This document shows, one piece after another, positions 58,597 through 64,000 of a stretch of DNA of 64,000 nt. The position numbers were made by a program, and so were the translations under genes. Source of the stretch: Vespula vulgaris (lineage: Eukaryota; Arthropoda; Insecta; Hymenoptera; Vespidae). Position 1 is the first letter of the stretch. Every line of letters starts with the position of its first letter. The notes beneath the pieces were generated by a model. The model worked only from the letters and a program-made list of their open reading frames with translations. It was not told the DNA's origin and searched no databases. The stretch lies in contig NC_066608.1 of assembly GCF_905475345.1 (NCBI RefSeq), forward strand, positions 3,509,501 to 3,573,500, read 5' to 3'.

Positions 58597-58865
58597 TTGG
58601 AAAAGAGCACCCTGTAGAAAGGCGGCGAAACGAGGGAGAAGCTTTCGAAAGTACAAGAGTACGAACACGTAGACTTAACGTATTGCCGGGGGCCTCGAAG
58701 GGAAGCCTGGCAAGGGGACGCGGCCAGCGACGAGATATAAACATACGTGTCCTTTTTTTCTTTTATGGCACAGAGAGCGTGCTTCAGCGTCTATATACTT
58801 CTACATACCACTACAATTGTATATATCGCACCTACTCACACATACGTATATAATACACGTATTAC

Positions 58866-58881
58866 GTAGGTACATACCTAC
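58866..58881. repeat. Perfect inverted repeat GTAGGTA-CA-TACCTAC
   Basis: Seven-base arms with a two-base centre, immediately before a long AAAG tract. Confidence 0.6.
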
Positions 58882-58882
58882 A

Positions 58883-59000
58883 TAAAAAAAAAAATAAAGA
58901 AAGAAAGAAAGAAAGAAAGAAAGAAAAAAAGAAAGAAAAGAAAAGAAAAGAAAAGAAAAGAAAAGAAAAAAAAGAAAACAAGAAAAAAAGGAAAAGAAGG
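58883..59000. repeat. (AAAG)n/(AAAAG)n purine tract
   Basis: About 115 bp of AAAG then AAAAG units. Confidence 0.95.
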
Positions 59001-59247
59001 AACACGTGCATATATGTAAGGGCGCGCGCGAGCTTGCGTCGCTCGTTCCACTGATTGCCGTGCAGCTTGCTACGGGGCAACCGTAGCTAACTCTACGTGG
59101 GCTCGTTATGGTTTCTCCGGCTCGATAATGTTCGATTGAAATGATCCCGACCGTAAACCATGAAATACGTACCGATCACGCTGGTGCTTTTGCGCGAGCG
59201 CGATTACCCAGGTACGTACGTGGTTGTTTACGTGGTGTCTCCTACTA

Positions 59248-59249
59248 CG

Positions 59250-59296
<47 letters not shown>

Positions 59297-59300
59297 GTAC
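59248..59300. repeat. (TA)n microsatellite
   Basis: About 20 TA units, then TATG. Confidence 0.97.
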
Positions 59301-59604
59301 ACACATACATATACATGCATGTGACTATGATGGTGCTAGTGGTGATTCTTTAACCAACGAGGAGGGATTGAGTCTTCAGGCGTTCTACGACGACAACGAC
59401 GACGAGCGTATCCCAGCGTAACGCAACAACACCGAGTAGATCGGCTCCGATGCTTACGATTTGACGTTTAAGTCCCGCTCGTTCTCGTCTTTGCAGTGGC
59501 ACGAAAGGCTTCTCTTACTCTTCGATCGCCTCTCGACCAAAGATAAGCTCATCGAACAGCTGCCACTACGCTTTGGCTATCGCCAAAGACACCCGACGCC
59601 ATCT

Positions 59605-59672
59605 TTTCTCTTCTTATTTTTCTTCTTCTTCTTCTTCGTCTTCGTCGTCTTCTTCTTCTTTTTCTTTCTCTT
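59605..59672. repeat. (TTC)n tract with TCG
   Basis: TTC units interrupted by CGTCTTCGTCG. Confidence 0.92.
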
Positions 59673-60318
59673 ATGGTGAGTCATCCTGTAACTCGAGGGT
59701 GGAACTCTTATCTGGCCTTCACGCGGACCGCCGCGAGAGAAAGAGAGAAAATAATGTTTGGTCCTTAATTATTGACACGGTCTGCCGATAAATTAATGCA
59801 CTTTAAGCCTCGGTATCTTTTATTCTCGCGCGACGACACCGCGCTCAAACGATAGCGCTTGAGATCGTTTTCGTATATTTCGTTTTCCTTCGACTCGATA
59901 CCAGTAGATGATAGTCGAACATCGTTCTTACTTTTATCGCATAAATCGAGTATAGCCGAAGGAAGGCGTATCTGAATTGTTTGGTTAAAAAGCATCATGC
60001 AAATCGTTGGCAGTGAATTAATTCGGCTTTAACGATCGAATGGCAGAATAACGTCTTGCCGGAGGCTGTGACAGCATTATGCTTGCGGATGCAAAATCCG
60101 CAATGGTAAACGCCAACTGACTTTGTAAGAGCCGCAGTATCCGAACGGAGGCTAGATATCTGCTCTCTTATAAAATATTCATTACGTTTTCTCGCTTCCA
60201 GGTCACTGGAACTCTAGAACGTTGGACGTGTACATGTACCTTGGGTCGCGCTTTACCTATTCGAAACGACGAATAAGAGAAGAAGAATTCTGAGCGTGTA
60301 CCACGCCGATTAAAGGGG

Positions 60319-60537
60319 ATGACGTGTGGGTGTTCGAACAAAAGCGAAGCTCACGTTTCGCAGTGTATTCCTAGGATAGCTTCGAACACGATCGTGATGC
60401 TTATGATCATCATGGTGATCCCAATGAACACGATTCTGAAAGCTCCAGGCTGTTTGTTCGGTGCCAGCAAAAATATCGAAGAAGATGCAGCACGAGCGGA
60501 TAAAGTGAAACTTTGGGAGCACGTGTGCGAGCAATAA
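60319..60537 (+). CDS. Possible small membrane protein, 72 aa
   Basis: ATG in a fair context (GGGGATGA) to TAA. The predicted protein has a Cys/Ser head 'MTCGCSNKSEAHVSQC', one hydrophobic stretch at about residues 24-38 rich in Ile/Met/Val, then a polar tail 'SKNIEEDAARADKVKLWEHV'. That layout fits a single-pass small membrane protein. The minus strand is also open over the same bases with hydrophobic content, so strand is uncertain. No family was recognised. Confidence 0.3.
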   Translation: MTCGCSNKSEAHVSQCIPRIASNTIVMLMIIMVIPMNTILKAPGCLFGASKNIEEDAARADKVKLWEHVCEQ

Positions 60538-61123
60538 CAGCCAAAATAACGACGATAGGATGATTCGATCGTTCTGCATTCACACGGCGCGACGCTGTCG
60601 CCGTTGTCACCGTCCTCGTGAAGATTTTCTCCTTCGCATCGTGCTCACGATCCCTTATTATGTATTGTCATGCGTCCCTCTTCAGTATTGCATTTCTGGG
60701 ATCAAGTTGAATACAAAATAAGACTCGTGTCTTTCAAAATCGTATTGGATACCAAGTTGTGCTTGATAAATTGATCCGTAGAAATTAAATTGTCAACTGG
60801 GCGCAATTGAGATTAGTGGATACCTAAATACCTGGTAACTGTTACGTGTGAACGTTTAAAAGATCAAACGGTTCTACTTGTAGGTTCAAAGAACAGACGA
60901 GCTCCATCGAGAGAAACGTTTAAAAGAAGCACGAAAGTTATAAACGTTCGAAGAAATAAGCCACGAGGGACGTTAATTATTCTTTCGAAAAGCTTACAAA
61001 GGATTCAACTTTTCAACGAAATTATACGTCAGACACGAAGGACGGTAGAAGTCAAATGGGACAGGAAGAAAGGGGTCGATCTTAGATTACAGTCTAGTCG
61101 TTTATTTAGGTAGAATTACGCTA

Positions 61124-61142
61124 TGACCTCGGTTCGAGGTCA
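61124..61142. promoter_or_regulatory. Everted AGGTCA repeat, 7-bp spacer
   Basis: TGACCT at 61124-61129 and AGGTCA at 61137-61142, an ER7 arrangement of nuclear-receptor half-sites. The whole forms an inverted repeat GACCTCG-GTT-CGAGGTC. Confidence 0.35.
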
Positions 61143-61557
61143 AACCGGAAACGCCATAGTACAGTGCTCAGTACATTCGACGAATTACATACCAGTGTAG
61201 AACTTAATAACATCTCGTTCCAACCCTTTCGTACGATTCCCTATCATCTCTCATTGCCTGTTATTCAAAACATTTAAACCGAGTCTTTAGACTGATCGTA
61301 GCTACCAACTAGGGAAACCCCTACCTTCTCATTATTATTGTTATTATTCAGATTGGTATTTGTCAGGACCCTATTCGTTGATCCCTTAATTAAATCGATT
61401 TATAAACACGTACTATTAACTTATCGCATAGCATGTGTACGCTACCTGATCTCGTGACCAATGAAACGTGCCAAACTCTTTCTTTCTTCCTATCGAAATC
61501 AAGCGTAACCTCGCAGTCGATCGAATTCATCGATAAATCTTTCGATATACGTACATA

Positions 61558-61615
61558 TACAAGGTGTTTCGTAACTGGTATAACAATCGGCATGTAATGG
61601 TAATTCTATATTAAA
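61558..61615 (+). mobile_element. Possible transposon terminus
   Basis: TACAAGGTGTTTCGTAACTG marks the edge of an AT-rich block and resembles the end-like motif at 30570. No partner end was seen. Confidence 0.3.
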
Positions 61616-62327
61616 AAGGTAGTCGAAATTTGCTTCTCCAAAAGAATTGACGTTTTAAGAAAAACAAATATTGACCCTAATTTTTTTTTATTTACAATCT
61701 AACAATACCATCTTATTTAAATTTCTTAACAAAACGATCAATAAACAAAATACATAAGTAAATTTACAACATAAATAAATTTTGATTGAAAAGTATATAA
61801 TCCGTTTCTAGCGTTGTTGGATATTTATTTTGACCGAAATTGATTAAAAATATTCAATTAACTATTGAGATACTTTAATTTTCTTATATGCATACATATA
61901 TAAATAATTCAGAAAGTTCAAACTAATTGCTGTTATGTCGCCGATAAAAAAATATATGACTGTAATTTGATTTTCTGAAAAAGTTGATTTTTTCTAAAAC
62001 ATAATATCACATGAAAAAATTATGATTTTATACTTACTTACTTACACTAACAACTTGCATATTGAATAATGTATTGAAAGAAATGTAAATTGACATTCTA
62101 ATTAGCAATAATAATCTGCCGATCGATAATAATCTTGTCATTTTTGTGGAAACGAAAGTGCTTTTAAAAGAAATGCTGGACTAGGAGTTAATTAATCATA
62201 CTTACGTCGTGGAGTTTCTAATGCTAAAGAAATACAGCACAAAAGGCGTATTCTCTATGGCAGAGACATATGGCATATCGGTGGCACAGAAAGTAGCGGA
62301 GATGTTATTTGTATAGTCTAAGTTCAG

Positions 62328-62374
62328 GCTTTAGGTTTAAACTCTTAGGTTCGAGCTTAGATTCGAACTTAGGT
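62328..62374 (+). repeat. 12-bp tandem repeat, TTAGGTTCGAAC-like
   Basis: Four imperfect units: TTTAGGTTTAAAC, TTAGGTTCGAGC, TTAGATTCGAAC, TTAGGTTGC. Confidence 0.6.
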
Positions 62375-62605
62375 TGCTGTCTGGAGAAGTTGAATATAAT
62401 TTAAACGGTGCTCCATTTCCCGCGAGATCAGTGGCGTCGATGGAAGATGCCGACATAGGAGGGGCAAGGTGGGATCCTTTTACATGAGTCGAGTTGCACG
62501 AACTTCTACAAGGGGGTCTTTGGGTGGAGCGAAGTTCACGAGGTCGGGTCAAACGGGTAAGAACCGACGTTACGACGCTATCAACCCGTGTCTTTTCGTT
62601 GTGGA
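62337..62605 (-). CDS. Candidate terminal exon overlapping a 12-bp repeat
   Basis: The minus frame is open from after TAA at 62606 to TAA at 62337. An acceptor-like tract (cacccaaagacccccttgtag) lies inside it, after which the frame gives 'SSCNSTHVKGSHLAPPMSAS', 'SIDATDLAGNGAPFKLYSTS' and a tail 'SNLSSNLSSNLRV' made by a short tandem repeat. The opposite strand is open as well ('MSRVARTSTRGSLGGAKF'...). Weak. Confidence 0.22.
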
Positions 62606-63540
62606 CTTAGACGGAAAACAGATTAGAGGAGAAGAAGAAGAGGAAAAAGAACTGAAAGATCATAAACCGATAATGATTTTAAAGAGAACATTGTTAATAA
62701 ATTACATATATTTGCGTGGTATTTTCTTATTAGAAAATCTTATTAGAAAAAGTTAGACGTATTAATAGTATGTTTTCAATCGTCTCAATCGCCTCGTTTT
62801 TTTTTTAAATTGTGACGAAATATTTTTTTGTGAAGAAAGTCGAGTCGATCGTTATTAGCTACTGTCTAATCATAAAGAGCGAAAATGAAAGAATAAGATA
62901 TAATATTTATCATGAGAAATTTTTTCAAGGTCTTTGTAATTACCTCACACCACGATTATTTCGACTCATTTATATACCTCATATCAAATAAACAAAACCG
63001 ATAATGGCATATTCACATATAACTTTCCTCAAAGCGAATTTTAAAGAACAATTATAAGCCACGTTTTGTTATCTTCGTTTCGCGTTCGCAAGGTTCAAAT
63101 GCTAAACGTTTCCCAGTCATTTTTAGATAATGCATCGTTGTGATATATGACGTTGATTACGACGAGACACAAAACTTCAGATGATTTAAACGAAACAATA
63201 AAGACGTCTCAGGTTTATCCAATAAAACTATTGTCAAAAATATCTTAACAAGTCAAAAGATTTCTATTTACTCTTTCAGATCTATAAGCATCGTTGGTTT
63301 TAGTTTTCACAGGAGTATACAAGATCAAGACGAATCGGGCAACTCATGCCGTATTCCGATTAACCTCCAACTGCGCCGGTGGACCGTGCTTAATAGTATC
63401 CACTGGGAAAGGAAGAAAGAAGAAGAGTCTGTGACTCTCGGAGCTTGGCAATAAATCGCAAGCGCGAGACTTATCGGAGTCGGATATTCGTTCAGGACGT
63501 GTTGAGAGCTCGACACAAACGGGGAAAGAAGTGCACAAGT

Positions 63541-63830
63541 GAAAAGAGAGAGAAAGAGAGAGAGAGAGAGAGAACGAAGAAGAAGCTGAGGAAGAAGAAG
63601 AAGAAGAAGGCAGAGAAGATGGAAGTAAAAGAATAAGAAGAAAAATAAGAAGGAGGCAGAGAAGGTGGAAGAAGAAGAAGACGACGAAGAAGAAGAAGAA
63701 GACGAATAAGACGAAGAAGACGAAGAAGAAGAAGAAGAAGACGAATAAGACGAAGAAGACGAAGAAAAAAAAGAAGAGAAGAAGGAGGAGGAGGAGGAGA
63801 AGGAAGAAGAAGCAGAAGAAAACGATCGAA
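63541..63830. repeat. Long (GA)n/(GAA)n purine minisatellite with 39-bp unit
   Basis: GA run, then GAA units. Inside it GACGAATAAGACGAAGAAG occurs at 63701 and 63740, period 39 bp. GAC codons and TAA interruptions show that it is not a translated Glu/Asp tract in this frame. Confidence 0.93.
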
Positions 63831-64000
63831 GAGAGAATTCAGAGCCGGGTTGGCCGACCGGAGCCGCTCACTGACCCCTGACGGCTCCGAACGAAGCGGA
63901 CGTCACGGAGAAACCTTTACCTTCGTTACCTTCTTATATTTAAGGATCTTCCTTAGAGTGCGGTTCAACGTGTCTACATATATATGTATATATACATACA

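Larger units (their letters stand above)
60600..63440. other. Mostly AT-rich, apart from the listed sites
   Basis: No supported frame other than the weak candidate at 62.34-62.6 kb. Confidence 0.5.

Noticed and set aside
62328..62374. TTAGG-containing repeat suggesting insect telomeric DNA
   Set aside because: Units are 12-13 bp and degenerate, not (TTAGG)n, so not telomeric.
1..64000. tRNA, rRNA, known insect microRNA seeds, CRISPR or bacterial operon features
   Set aside because: Scanned by eye for B-box motifs (GGTTCGANNCC), common conserved microRNAs and regularly spaced palindromic repeats. Nothing convincing was found, and the eye cannot exclude diverged RNAs.

Overview
The window looks like nuclear DNA of an insect, most probably a hymenopteran (bee, wasp or ant). 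This is inferred from composition only. The background is very AT-rich, CpG is not depleted, GC-rich islands alternate with AT-rich plains, and (GA/CT)n and (TA)n microsatellites are extremely dense. Nothing prokaryotic, viral, organellar or ribosomal was recognised.

One gene can be read in full. On the minus strand, 34859 down to 30073, six exons join into an open 494-codon frame with the layout of the axonemal protein CCDC96/CFAP184 (DUF4201 family): a very acidic N-terminus followed by coiled coil. All intron phases agree, and the residues flanking each junction continue the family pattern. A second minus-strand gene is sampled by a 486-bp exon (43435-43920) and a 36-bp microexon (43140-43175). 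The two are phase-compatible and meet in an RRRS motif. I do not recognise the protein. A third open segment (46068-46371, minus) may belong to the same gene. A dozen further open segments are given as weak candidates.

Region by region. 1-13 kb is AT-rich with isolated CpG patches. It holds a diverged direct duplication (3.8/4.2 kb), two copies of a 129-bp palindromic MITE-like element (4.5 and 11.4 kb), and a five-unit diverged satellite of about 210 bp (11.7-12.8 kb). 13.3-19 kb contains three GC-rich islands (14.1, 17.1-17.6, 18.6 kb) with exon-like open frames next to CT microsatellites. 19-30 kb is nearly empty AT-rich DNA with islands at 20.2, 22.3, 23.0-23.4 and 28.0-29.5 kb. 30-35 kb is the CCDC96 gene, with diverged duplications in and beside its introns. 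35-37 kb is AT-rich. 37-48.6 kb is a CpG-rich block with more than fifteen (GA/CT)n tracts, the unknown minus-strand gene and several palindromic transcription-factor-like sites. 48.6-64 kb is mostly AT-rich, with a promoter-like patch at 51.9 kb, repeats at 50.1-50.5 kb, small candidate ORFs at 55.4, 60.3 and 62.4 kb, and a long purine minisatellite at 63.5-63.8 kb.

The non-CCDC96 signals most worth checking are the microexon gene, the satellite array, the paired MITE, and a set of unusually perfect palindromes. Those palindromes include a TAGteam-like pair at 9.78 kb, an everted CAAGGTCA pair at 44.46 kb and TAGGTA hairpins at 40.04 and 58.87 kb.
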